DNA of 64,000 nt, from the NCBI GenBank assembly GCA_011033025.1, contig WFMF01000139.1, positions 1-64,000 on the forward strand, in the 5' to 3' direction. Shown here piece by piece: positions 10,591 through 21,745 of the stretch. Both the position numbers and the translations under genes were made by a program. Position 1 is the first letter of the stretch. The number at the start of each line of letters is the position of its first letter. Under the pieces are notes generated by a model. That model was not told where the DNA came from. It saw only the letters and a program-made list of their open reading frames with translations, and searched no databases. The DNA is from Beroe forskalii. Taxonomy: Eukaryota; Ctenophora; Nuda; Beroida; Beroidae.

Positions 10591-11494
10591 ATGTTATGCC
10601 GGGGGGTCCAGTGTCAACTTACTGTTTTCTTGAAAATTATCTCGATTATAAAACGCACAAAAATTGCCACGACACATTGAGTACACAGCTACATCCTTAG
10701 CGGATCCGCTTAGATAATATGATTGAATCTGCTATAGTGCTAAGCGGATCCGCTTAGCTCAGCGGATAACTTCACCGTTTTTTGAAAATCATCTCGATTG
10801 TAAAATTCAGAAAAATTACCATGACACCGTTCCATCCTAAGCGGATCCGCTATAAGCTAAGCGGATCCGCTTAGGTGTTAGATGATATGATTGAATTTGC
10901 TAAGCGGATCCGCTTAGCTAAGCGCAGGATAGCTTAGCTTAAATAGCTTAGCGGGTCTGCTTGACTAAGCGGATCCGCTGAGGTAATATGTCTATGATTC
11001 TTTTGTTCTCTCGTATACTTGATGATACCATCTTTGAGAGTTTGAGTCATTTTAGCTTAATCCGCTCAGCTGAATCAGCCTATTACAGTATTGAACAAAG
11101 AAACATAAACTCGATTAGTTCATGCGTTTCTTCTGAACGTCCTCAGTATTACTATAAGCTTATTAAAAGTTGACACATTGGACCTATACCATTACCACCA
11201 CAACCATAAGCTTAAGCAATGCCTGCGATTATTCTGCCATCAGACCACAGATCCGCGAACGCGCACAGTATAACAATCGCGCGCGCGGAAGCAACCAGCG
11301 CACAAAGTACTAGCAGGCGGGTCACGTGACATGACACGTGACATGACGTCACGAAACACAAAAAGCCCCTGCGGACCAGGAAGGCGTTGTCCAATTTCAA
11401 AAAACTTGATATATTCGTGATCAGCTCATCGAGATCTACCAGTGAAGAATTGTGCCCAAAAAACTTTGAAAAAAGGGCGCACCCTAACGTGAAA

Positions 11495-13016
11495 TATTGA
11501 ATGTTTTCGTCCTGCTTCTGTACGTCCTACAATGCGATACCTTACCGTCCGTCTTGGGGAGGGAAATGAAGCGCCTAGCCCCCCCCGCATACAAATAGGA
11601 ACAAAGGTGCAAGTCTTGCCTTTAGTTAACAAACTCACTCAAACCCATGCGTGTCATAAGCCCTTATATTATTATACCTGATTCATCGTTTGGCCGATGA
11701 GCCAAATTCCCTGAATATCCTGTGCGAATTCACCGAAATGATATTCTAAACAATGGCTTCTTTACGCCAGCCTATATAGACCTATTATCTCATTGTGCTC
11801 AAATTCAATAAAAGAATAAATCATCGCTTAAACCCCACAAAGCAAGACCAGCTGTTGACTTCAACAAGTTTCAATTGTGTGGCATTATTCGAGTAGGACA
11901 ATGGACGAGTTGGTCTGTTGTGTCTTCACAGAAAGAGCATTCTGTCCATGATGGACCTATTGTATGGGGAAGAAAGAGGTTGATTATAAGCAGACAGTCA
12001 CCGCACTTCCCAATTGTAATTCCTAATTCTGAGTACTGGCCCATGTAGGCATGGAGGAGAACTGGAATACCACGTCCTGAGGACGCGGAGAAGTGCACTT
12101 CCTGACTAAATTACTAAAGAAGGGCCGGGAAAAGGTTGGACTTTGAGGAATGAGGAAGATATAAGAAAGAGGTAAATTGTTGAAGGAAAGGGGGGGGGAA
12201 TTGCTCAGTACCCTCAGCTGTATGCAAAAAACAAGGTAAAGAGCTGCTCTTAATTCATAAACTGTGCGCAGGGCTTGGCGACGTGCACGTGCACGCGCGC
12301 ACCACTATCATGAAGCCATTGTCGCTTTATTGTTTGCACTTTTTGAAACGTTTCAACAGATGAAAATAATAAATTAATAAATTTCGAGTTCGAAGGAAAA
12401 ATTTGACGACAGGATATAATTATCAAGATAACTCACAAAAACATGCTGTTTTGGAAGTTCACGATTCGATTCAAAAATGAACACAGTAGAAAATTTTCGT
12501 TACAATATATGATGCGGCAAGCGCAAAACTATTTCACGACATGCCAAGGCTAGGTAGATTGCAAATGCAAAATTTCAGTACGAACGTGGTTTATGAGGAA
12601 TTTTAAGTCACATGCGCGCGCAACGGTGCGCGTTTTTCACATTTTCAACCCAGAAATTTGGAGAATTTACGTGAAGCGCCGCGCCCAGGGGACAAAACGC
12701 CCCCCTTATGGGACCAGCCCCCCCCCCTATTTTTCAAAAGGCCCACTATAGAAATTAGGAAATTCTTAGGGGGGCCTTAACTACAAAAAAAACCTAAATT
12801 GTAAATTCGTTAATGCGAATTCTGAAATGAAGTTTTGTTTTAAAAACCATTTGTACTACCACCGTGCGAAAATCTACTCAATACGTCAGAATACCGTAAG
12901 CGCCATAAAATCAAAATTTTTAAAAAATTCGATTTTATATTTCGTCCAATTGACTTTACGTCCAATTAAAGAGAAAACCCCTGCGACACTTTAATGTTGT
13001 AAATGCCTGGTATCAC
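11495..13016. other. Intergenic, mostly unrecognised
   Basis: No convincing gene. A minus-strand frame at 11,871-12,098 contains CSFCEDTTDQLVHC, which faintly recalls the Cys-rich tail of some retroelement proteins, but it stands alone. CACGTGCACGCGCGC at about 12,282 resembles the 300-bp repeat family. A GGCCC/CCCCCC-rich piece at 12,715-12,775 matches part of the element at 27,055-27,390. The 5' end of the LINE may lie just upstream of 13,017, but I cannot place it. Confidence 0.4.
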
Positions 13017-15170
13017 ATGTTTTTTGAAAATCCCAAGACTAGTCTCTTTTATCTTAGTGTATTGAATTTATTGCTAATAGTGATAGTGACACCAAGTATC
13101 GTGAACCCCGGACCTAAGCCTAGGCCAATGAACCTATTCTATAATAATGTGCAAGGCCTCATAGATCCTAGTCAGATTAAATCCAAAACCCCAAAACTTA
13201 ACATGACGAAAATACATGAACTCCATTCATATCTCTTTGTAAATAAACCTGATATAGTTGTTTTGAACGAAACCTGGATTAATTCTTCTATTCTTGATTC
13301 AGAAGTTTTACCCAACACATACAAAGTGTTTAGAGAAGACAGGACCTTAAAAACACATCCCTTTGACCCAAAACAGCCTAAAAAATTTCGTAAAGGAGGA
13401 GGTGGTGTCCTGATAGGCATAAGGAATGATATCGATGTTGAATGTACGAAGGTTGGTTTTATTAAGGTACAGGCTGAGATATTATCAGTAAATATCAAAA
13501 CACCCTCAGGTAAAAGATTTAATGTAACCACCCTCTACAGAGTAGGAAACTTAGGCACGGATAATTTCGATGAAGTTAGGAAATTCCTCACAGGACTTGC
13601 AAGTAAGAAAAAGTTAGATAAACATATTCTCATCGGTGACTTGAACTTCCCTGAGTTAAAATGGCCTGATACCTCAACATCTGTCAACCTGCATAAGAGC
13701 TTTATCGACATGATTACTGACGAATTTGGCCATATACAATTAATTGATTTGCCCACCCACAAGGGCGGTAATATTCTTGATTTGGCATTCACTAACATCT
13801 CGGACTTGATTAAGGACGTAAGAGTTCTCGGCCATAATGAAGCATGTAAATCAGATCACTTTGGTATAGATTTTAAGGTGGGGCTAGATGTCTCTTTCAG
13901 AAAAATGGAGAAGCGGGAAATCTTCAATTTTTCTAAGGCAAACTGGAGAGGGATAAATTTTGAGCTCAAAAAAATAGATTGGAACTCCCTCATTGAATCT
14001 AAGGATCCTCATGTATCATGGCCATTATTTAAGAATACCCTCCACACCCTTTGTAACAAATATATTCCTAAAAAGGTAATTAGGCACCAATTTGAACCTC
14101 CTTGGTTCGATAGTGATTGTGATCGAGTTAGACGTGAGAAAGAAAAATGGAGAGAAAAGGCCAATTCTGAAAATGGTACTAATGAAGATCGAGAAAAATA
14201 TCGCAAATCAAGGAGGGATCTTAAGAAAATTATGAATTTAAAAATGAGAATCAATGTGCAGGATGATGATGATACGTCACTGATACCTAAAAAGTTCTGG
14301 AAGTATGTTAAATCTAAGTCTAAATCTACCCGCATACCTGAAACTGTCTGGTATAAAAACTGCTATCGGACAAAACCTATTGACCAAGCTAACTTATTTA
14401 ACACATTCTTTTCTGACCAATTTTCCGAGGCCAGCTCCTACGACATCGATATTGATATGCAACCTGACTTAGACCGTTTTAATGGACTGAAATTTCACGA
14501 ATTTGATGTTTTTCTTTTACTTAAAAATGTTAACCCTAGCAAGGCTGCAGGCCCAGATGGCATCCATGGTATGGTCCTTAAAAATTGTGCAGCCACACTA
14601 GCACGGCCTCTTACAATAATGTTTAATATATCTTATAACACTGGTTGTATACCGTGTGACTGGAAACTAGCATCTGTTGTACCAGTGCATAAGAAAGATG
14701 AAAAGGGCTCAGTAGAAAATTACAGACCAATCTCCCTGACATCCTTAGTAATGAAAATTTTCGAACGTTGCATAAAGAAAGAGCTTTTTAGTGAATGCGA
14801 ACGCCTCCTAGATGTAAGGCAGCATGGCTTTATAAATGAGAAATCGTGTACTACTCAAATGGTCCCATTTATCCATAATATTTCGTTGTCACTAAACAAT
14901 AAATGTAAAACTGATATTATTTACTTTGACTTCGCCAAAGCTTTTGACAGTGTCTCACATGACTTGATATTGCATAAACTAAAGGATAATTTTAATATAA
15001 ATGGACCCATGCTCAGATTTATTCGTGCATATTTGAAGGATAGGAAACAACAGGTAGTAATTGGTGGATCACTGTCCACTCAGTTGCCAGTTAACTCAGG
15101 AGTACCCCAAGGTTCTATTCTAGGCCCTTTGCTTTTGTTTTGTTTATTAATGACATGTTCAACTGTATAA
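13017..15170 (+). pseudogene. LINE endonuclease/reverse transcriptase, N-terminal part
   Basis: 717 residues before a stop caused by a frameshift. A hydrophobic N-terminus (about residues 10-25) leads into NPGP at 30-33. The apurinic-type endonuclease domain follows, with NETW (84-87), GDLNFP (207-212) and SDHF (279-282), its catalytic signature. The reverse transcriptase begins with PSKAAGPDGI (about 507-516) and YRPISLTS (569-576), then motif A FDFAKAFD (637-644) and motif B GVPQGSILGP (695-704). The YADD active-site motif lies in the next frame. One base appears to be missing between about 15,128 and 15,145. Apart from this the frame is fully open, so the insertion is young. The start at 13,017 is simply the first ATG of the open frame. 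Confidence 0.85.
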
Positions 15171-16090
15171 GCCCTGAAACCAACATCGCCCTTTATGCAG
15201 ATGATACGAAAATCTGGAGAGAAATTGAGATATCGGCTGATCATTTTGCTCTACAAGCTGACATAGATAATCTTCATAACTGGTCTGTACTAAACAAGAT
15301 GAAGTTCCATCCTTCGAAATGTAAAGCTCTAGCTGTAACAAACCAAAGAAACATACTCCATAATCTACAATGTACAATCTTCCAGTACAAACTTCACAAT
15401 ACTTACATAGATTATGTTGCATCCCAGGTAGACCTGGGAATCACAGTAAACTCTAGACTTTTATGGTCAGAACAATGCACTAGTCTATTATCTAAAGCGA
15501 ACTCCCGTCTAGGACTTGTAATACGTATTTGTCATTTCACCTGTGATAAAAGACAAAAAAGAACATTTTACCTTACACTTGTTAGGTCTCTATTTGAGCA
15601 TTGCTCTATCATTTGGCATCCAGTTAGCTACAACCAGCTCAGTGGTTTTGAAGCCATCCAAAAACGGGCCGTTAAGTGGATTGAAGGCCGTCCCCATGAC
15701 CATATCTGTGATACTGAATACTACAATAAACTGAAAACCCTGAATATCCTTCCAATGAAACACAAATTTATCATAACTGATCTAATCATGATGTTCAAAA
15801 TCATACACTCTCTTATCAACATCACCTTACCAGAAGGCTTTCATATCATTAAACATACTGAAGTGAGGAGCACCAGAAGTACAAATGATATTGTAAGCAA
15901 AGAGGATTGTTCGAGATTGAAATGTACCATAAGGCTTAATTGTGATAACTTTAGGAATTCATTTTTCTGTAGAACAATGGTCATATGGAACAAAATCCCC
16001 TATAGTATCAGGCAAGTTAAAAGCATCTCCACCTTTAAGTCACAACTCAAAACTTTCCTCTGGAAAGCAGATCTAGATTGGCCCGATTAA
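15141..16090 (+). pseudogene. LINE reverse transcriptase, C-terminal part
   Basis: Continues the upstream frame after a one-base shift, reading LFINDM and then the catalytic motif C YADDTK (about 15,197-15,214). It ends with the thumb and tail region usual in CR1/L2/Jockey elements: AIQKRAVKWI, then MVIWNKIP and STFKSQLKTFLW near the end, and TAA at 16,088-16,090. It has no start of its own; the first codon of the open stretch is not ATG. All key residues after the frameshift are intact. Confidence 0.85.
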
Positions 16091-16599
16091 TTTAATTGGT
16101 TCGGTCTAGGAACTGGATGGTTATTAAGTCATAAGGCAAGAGCAAACATACCCTTACTCACGAAATTTTCTAAATTCGTATTTTTCGAAATGATGGTCTT
16201 GATGCAGAAAAGTAAGTTGTGGTCTAGGTCTGTTTAAAAGTGACAATTTAAATACCAATATATGATTACAATTGACAACCATATTATTTCAATTTTGGTT
16301 AATCTACCAAATTTGTGAGTTTGTGATTTAATTTAATTTTATCAGATGACAATTATTTATTAATATTGTTACTATTTATTTTATAACATATATATTGATT
16401 GATGTTTATGACGGGCCTCCCTGTAATAATGGTTAACGCTGTGTTGGGAGTTTAGCCCAGATTTTGCACTTGATTTATATTTTACTGTGCTATTTTGGCT
16501 AAGTAGGAAAGACAGAATGTTTTAACCTGAATGACATTGTAAAATATATTTCTTGTAAAATTTGAATTTTGAAATAAAAAAAAAATTTCTTTTTAAATG

Positions 16600-19500
16600 T
16601 TGATTTGATTACGTTGCTCCGTAAATATCGATCTGATTGGAATTTTTGTTGCGGTAAAAAGTATTCAATCAATTTGAATTGAATGTGTTGAAATTTGCGA
16701 ACGAGGTGCTGCGTAACAGCGCCGAGTTAGCTGTGTATTGGCAGGCCTGAGGCCCAACGGGACTGCTAGTCTTACTTATAAAGTCGCATTCGGTGTATGT
16801 TTTTTGTACGGCATGTTTTTTGTCCTTTTGAGGACACATTTTGGGGCGCCCACGTGCAGTATGGATATATGCGCGCGCGTTGCTATGGTTACACGTGTAA
16901 TGTGATTTGCTTGCGCGCGTTCATTTCTGTTAAATGGTGTTTTGAGTGCGTTGCTCCGTAACTTTTGAAAGGATTGGAATTTCTTGATGCGGTAAAAAGT
17001 ATTCAATTAATTCGAATTGTTGGTTTTGGAATTTGCGAACGAGGCCTGCTATTCTTACCAATAAGATTGCAAATTGTGTATGTTTTTTGTACATCTCGCT
17101 CCATGACAACGCGCGCGCAGGAGGAAAAAGTGCACGTGCAGAAGAATTGCGCGCGCGTTCATTTCTGTCTAATGCTGTTTTTTGCACCGTAACTTTTGAT
17201 CTGATTGGAATTTTTGATGCGGTAAAAATATTCAATCAATTTGAATTGTGTTTGAAATTTGCGAATGAGGTGCTGCGTAGCAACGCCAAGTAAGCTGTGT
17301 ATTCGAAAGCCCAACGGACCTGCTGTAAGTCTTTCTTATCTCTTATATAATTTCGCAACCTCTGTATATTGTACGTCCGTCACGTTTTTTGTCCTTTTGT
17401 AGACACATTTTGAAGCGTGCACGTGCAGTATGGATATATGCGCGCGCGTTGCTATGGTTACGTATAGCGCGCGCGCCGCGCGCGTTCATTTCTGTTTAAT
17501 GATGTTTTGAATACGTTGATCCGTTATAACTTTTGATCTGATTGGAATTTTTTGATGCGGTAAAAAGTATTCATTTTCAATTAATATGAAAATTTGCGAA
17601 CGAGGTGCTGCGTAGCAGCGCCGAGTGAGCTGTGTATTTGCAGGCCCAACGGGCCTGCTAGTCTCTAATATAATTTCGCAACCTCTGTATATTGTACGTC
17701 CGTCACGTCTTTTGTCCTTTTGTAGACACATTTTGGGGTGTGCACGTGCAGTATGGATATATGCGCGCGCGTTGCTATGGTTACATATTGCGCGCGCGTT
17801 CATTTCTGTTTAATGCTGTTTGAGTATGCTGCTGCTTAACTTTTGATCTGATTGGAATTTTTTGATGCAGTAAAAAGTATTGAGTTGATTTGAAATTTGC
17901 GAACGAGGTGCTACGTAGCAGCGCCGAGCGAGCTGTGTATTTGCAGGCCTAACGGGCCTGCTAGTCTTACTTATAATTTCGCATTTCGTGTATGTTTTCT
18001 GTACGTCACGCCCCATGGCAACGCGCGCGCAATGGGGGAAATTGCACGTGCAGATTAATTGCGCGCGCGTTCATTGCTGTTTAATGCTGTTTTGATTTCG
18101 GAGATTCATAACTTTTGATCTGATTGGAATTTTTTGATGCGGTAAAAAGTATTTAGTTGATTTGAATTGTGGGATTCGAAATTTGCGAACGAGGTGCTGC
18201 GTAGCAGCGCCGAGTGAGCTGTGTATTTGCAGGCCCAACGGGCCTGCTAGTCTCTAATATACCTTATTGTAGGAAATTAAGCACTCAAAAAACTAAGCCA
18301 ACATGTCATTAAGCACCATGAAGTTAGGCCCTTTTGAGACATCTGGTGCTTAATTAGATGTAAGCTTGATTACATGGAGGCCAAATTACATGTAGGCTTA
18401 ATTTAAATTTTTCAAAATTTATTCAAATGACACGTAATGTTTAATGTGCATCTGTTATCTAAAACAGATTTAAGTTCTGACTGAAGAACAGTTCTGGTCA
18501 CCCATCACACAAGGAGGGCTTTAGATCAAGAGTCAGGTCAAACTTGAACGGTCAGTTGAAGGAAAGGCTAAGTTTTTGGTGTTCTGTGGACAGGAATCAA
18601 GACAATAACGGTGACTTTGAGAATGTAGAACCAAGACTTTGTGGAAGCTGAAGACGAGGAGATGGAGGCTTACGACGAAAATATCAATTGATTATTCCAT
18701 TTATTATTTTCAATTCATCATTAAATTATTATTTAGATTCTGTACTTCCATTGCTACATTACTACTGCGAAATATCGAAAAATTTTTGACGTGTAAAAAT
18801 CCCAAAATTATTTGAAAATTAAGGCATTCAAAAATTAAGCCAGCATGTCATTAAGCACCATGAAATTAAGCCCTTTTCGAGGCATTGGTGCTTAATTTTC
18901 TGAGTGCTTAATTTCCTACAATAAGGTATTTTGTCATTCTCTGTCGCGTTTAATGTTTATCGTCCTTTTGTGACATGTCACGTTTTTAGTCCTTTTGTGG
19001 ACACATTTTAGGGCGCGCGCGTGCAGTATGGAAATAGACGCACGCGTTGCTATGGTTACATATTGCGCGCGCGTTCATTTCTGTTTAATGATGTTTTGAA
19101 TACGTTGCTTAACTTTTGAACGGATTGGAATTTTTTGATGCGGTAAAAAGCATTCAGTTTATTTGAAATTTGCGAACGAGGTGCTGCGCAGCAGCGCCGA
19201 GTGAGCTGTGTATTTGCAGGCCCTACGGGCCTGCTAGTCTTACTTATAAAGTCGCAGATTGTGTATGTTCTCCGTACGTCACGCCCCATGGCAACGCGCG
19301 CGCAATGGGGAAAGTTGCACGTGCAGATTAAGTGCGCGTGCGTTCATTTCTGTTTAATGCTGTTTTTTTGTTTTTTTTTCGTTTAATGCTGTTTTAATTT
19401 CGGAGCTTCATAACTTTTGATGATCTGATTGGAATTTTTTGATGCGGTAAAAAGTATTTAGTTGATTTGAAATTTGCGAACGAGGTGCTGCGTAGCAGCG

Positions 19501-20298
19501 CCGAGTGAGCTGTGTATTTGCAGGCCCAACGGGCCTGCTAGTCTCTTTTATAAAGTTGCATTTTCTGTTTTTCTGTACGTCACGTTTTTTGTCCTTTTGT
19601 AGACACATTTTGGGGCGCCCACGTGCAGTATGGATATATGCGCGCGCGTTGCTATGGTTACACGTGTTATGTTCTTTGCGCGCGCGCGTTCATTTCTGTT
19701 AAATGCTGTTTTGAGTGCGTTGATCCGTAACTTTAAAACGGATTAGAATTTTTTGATGCGGTAAAAAGCATTTAGTTGATTTGAATTGTGGCCGGGTTCG
19801 GAATTTGCGAACGAGGTGCTGCGTAGCAGCGCCGAGTGAGCTGTGTATTTGCAGGCCCAACGGGCCTGCTTGTCTCTTATATAAAGTCGCAGATTGTGTT
19901 TTTCTGTACGTCACGCCCCATGGCAACGCGCGCGCAATGGGGGAAATGCACGTGCAGATTCATTGCGCGCGCGTTCATTTCTGTTAAATACTGTTTTGAT
20001 TCGTTGCTGCGTAACTTTTTATCTGATTGGAATTTTTTGATGCGGTAAAAAGTATTTAGTTGATTTGAAATATGCGAACGAGGTGCTGAGTAGCAGCGCC
20101 GAGTGAGCTGTGTATTTTCAGGCCCAACGGGCCTGCTAGTCTCTTATATAAAATCGCAAATCGTGTTTTTCCGTACGTCACGCCCCATGGCAACGCGCGC
20201 GCAATTGGGGAAATTGCACGTGCAGATTAATTAGGCGCGCGTTCATTTCTGTTTAATGTTGTTTTGAATTCGGACCTTTATAACTTTTGATCTAATTG
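16600..20298. repeat. Array of a 300-bp hairpin-bearing repeat family
   Basis: About ten head-to-tail units. Each has in order GATCTGATTGGAATTTTTTG, GATGCGGTAAAAAGTATT, a hairpin GGTGCTGCGTAGCAGCGCC, a second hairpin GCAGGCCCAACGGGCCTGC, then CTAGTCT and a segment of two types. Type alpha has CACGTGCAGTATGGATATAT followed by GCGCGCGCGTTGCTATGG. Type beta has CACGCCCCATGGCAACGCGC and TTGCACGTGCAG. From left to right the types run alpha, beta, alpha, alpha, beta, alpha, beta, alpha, beta, beta. Short open frames within units are shared by descent and contain no recognisable protein. Confidence 0.85.
18262..18926. mobile_element. 665-bp TA-flanked non-autonomous transposon
   Basis: It has 26-bp perfect terminal inverted repeats starting CCTTATTGTAGGAAATTA and is flanked by TA on both sides, as in Tc1/mariner-type elements. 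Subterminal text AAGCACCATGAA and GTCATTAAG is repeated near both ends. No transposase frame is present. It splits one unit of the hairpin repeat after CTAGTCTCTAATA. Confidence 0.8.
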
Positions 20299-21460
20299 TA
20301 ATCAATTTTGGGCATTTTTACCCCTCCCCCCTCCGTAATCAAACGTAATCATGGCCAAACCCCCTCTTTTTCGGAAAATATTACGTAATCATGGCCCAAC
20401 CCCCCCTCCTTCAGTTTTTTGACGTCACCAAAAACTATATTAACTGACAAAAATTAGAACAGTATTGTGTGTTTCAATTCAATCATCAACATCATCAACT
20501 CGAAGATGACATTCAAAGCTTCATTTAGTTTTTCCTACGGAAATCTCGCCTACGACAACTCCTCTGACAATGAGATGGACACCTCCTCCTCTTTCTCTTC
20601 CTCCAACGCATCCTCATCTGCTCATCATCCTCCTTTACCTCCAACAGATCATCCTCCTCCTCCTCTACACCTGAGGCCCCCAGTTCCACTAAAGAGCCAG
20701 AAGTCAACGTCTTGGTCCCACCTCAACCTCCTTCAAAACCGATGGAACCAAAGTTCAGTATCCGTGTCCTGCTCATCTGCCACCAAAGCCGACAGAACCC
20801 AAGATCCAGATCAGCCCTAGCCCCTAAGTGCCAGATCAGAGTCTGGCAACTTCACAGACAACTGCAGCTTCCTACACCTTCATCAAAAAGATTGATTCCT
20901 GGATAATGGAGCTGCGGATGTACGCCAAGACCTGCTCTGGCATCAACTCTAGAGCTCTAGGGAAAGAAAGGCCTCCGAACCTCTGATCAAGCACAGAGCA
21001 GCAAACCTTATATACAAAGAGGCACTGAAGTGGTTCGGAAGAGTTCAACGAATGGAGTACATCCCTCCTATGCTATAAGTCCTCTACAGGCAGCACTAAA
21101 GGAACTATACATTCTGAACCATATTGAGTTAGAGTAGATCATGTTTTAATCATAATTATGAAATTTTGACAATTTTTTCTGCAAATGGTTAATTTTTGGT
21201 AATAAAATTCGATATCCTTTAATTTTCATAAAAAATTCTTGAAATTTTCATGAAAATTCTTGAAATTTTTATGAAAATTTTTGAAATTTTCATGAAAATT
21301 CGTGAAATTTTCATAAAAATCCTTGAAATTTTCATGAGAATTTAGATATTTTGATTACGTAATCATTGGCCAAACCCCCTTCCCCCGCTCGTAATCAAAC
21401 GTAATCATTTGGAAACCCCCTCCCCCCCCTCGGCTGATTACGTAATATGTGAACGATCCC
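20299..21460. mobile_element. Harbinger-like element, left end lost
   Basis: The right end is ACGTAATATGTGAACGATCCC followed by TTA (21,461-21,463), which is also part of the host repeat's ATTTAGTTGATTTG. The same end occurs in a complete 178-bp relative at 42,675-42,852 flanked by TAA. The left terminus and about 30 bp of host sequence are missing, so a deletion removed that edge. Subterminal ATTACGTAATCATGGCC words recur at both sides, and tandem GAAATTTTCATGAAAATTC lies at 21,220-21,340. It carries the decayed frame at 20,467-20,906. Confidence 0.6.
20467..20906 (+). pseudogene. Decayed Ser/Pro-rich reading frame in the element
   Basis: A frame opens near ATG 20,506 with MTFKASFSFSYGNLAYDNSS, then serine-rich and proline/histidine-rich segments. 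The imperfect repeats PPSKPMEPKFSI and PPKPTEPKIQI are in different frames, showing at least one frameshift. A further frame reads IDSWIMELRMYAK at about 20,890-20,930 before stops. I do not recognise the protein. It may be the remnant of an element-encoded or captured gene. Confidence 0.4.
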
Positions 21461-21745
21461 TTAGTTGATTTGAGATTTGCGAACGAGGTGCTGCGTAGCA
21501 GCGCCGAGTGAGCTGAGTATATGCAGGCCCGACGGGCCTGCTAGTAAAAGTGTAAAGTCGCTAATTCTGTTTGTTTTTCGTACGTCACACCCCATGGCAA
21601 CGCGCGCGCAAGAGAAAAAGTGCACGTGCAGATGTATTGCGCGTGCGTTCATTTCGGTTTAATGCTGCTTTGATTTCGTTGCTCATAACTTTTGATCTTA
21701 TTGGACTTTTTTGATGCGGTAAAAAGAATTTCATCAATTTTAAAT
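21461..21745. repeat. Last unit of the hairpin repeat array
   Basis: Resumes after the Harbinger-like insertion with TTAGTTGATTTG, GAGGTGCTGCGTAGCAGCGC and GCAGGCCCGACGGGCCTGC, then a type beta segment. Here the hairpin loop is GAC instead of AAC while the stem is unchanged. Confidence 0.8.

Larger units (their letters stand above)
6657..11486. mobile_element. Giant foldback element I, 4.83 kb, 8-bp target duplication
   Basis: The ends are TAGGGTGCGCCC and its exact complement. The element is flanked by ACGTGAAA at 6,649-6,656 and 11,487-11,494, a perfect 8-bp duplication. The arms, 6,657 to about 7,545 and about 10,590-11,486, are nearly identical inverted copies of some 890 bp; even a meaningless 62-residue frame (6,743-6,931 and its mirror 11,212-11,400) differs by one residue. 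Within the arms are many copies of AAGCGGATCCGCTT. The middle holds 13-bp satellite arrays in opposite orientations and a further inner inverted repeat at about 9,070-10,095. An 8-bp duplication with TAGGG ends points to hAT-type mobilisation. No transposase frame is visible, so it is non-autonomous. Confidence 0.85.
13017..16585 (+). mobile_element. CR1/L2/Jockey-group LINE, frameshifted
   Basis: A non-LTR retrotransposon with an endonuclease/reverse transcriptase reading frame on the plus strand, followed by a roughly 480-bp 3' untranslated region. AATAAA occurs at about 16,572, followed by an A-rich end near 16,585. No RNase H domain is apparent. No complete ORF1 lies directly upstream, so the copy may be 5'-truncated or of a single-ORF type. 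The 3' end abuts the first unit of the hairpin-repeat array. A single frameshift makes this copy inactive as it stands. Confidence 0.85.

Noticed and set aside
20467-20820. Intact host gene
   Set aside because: The frame ends early, continues in a second frame with matching PPKPxEPK text, and lies inside a transposon with a deleted end.
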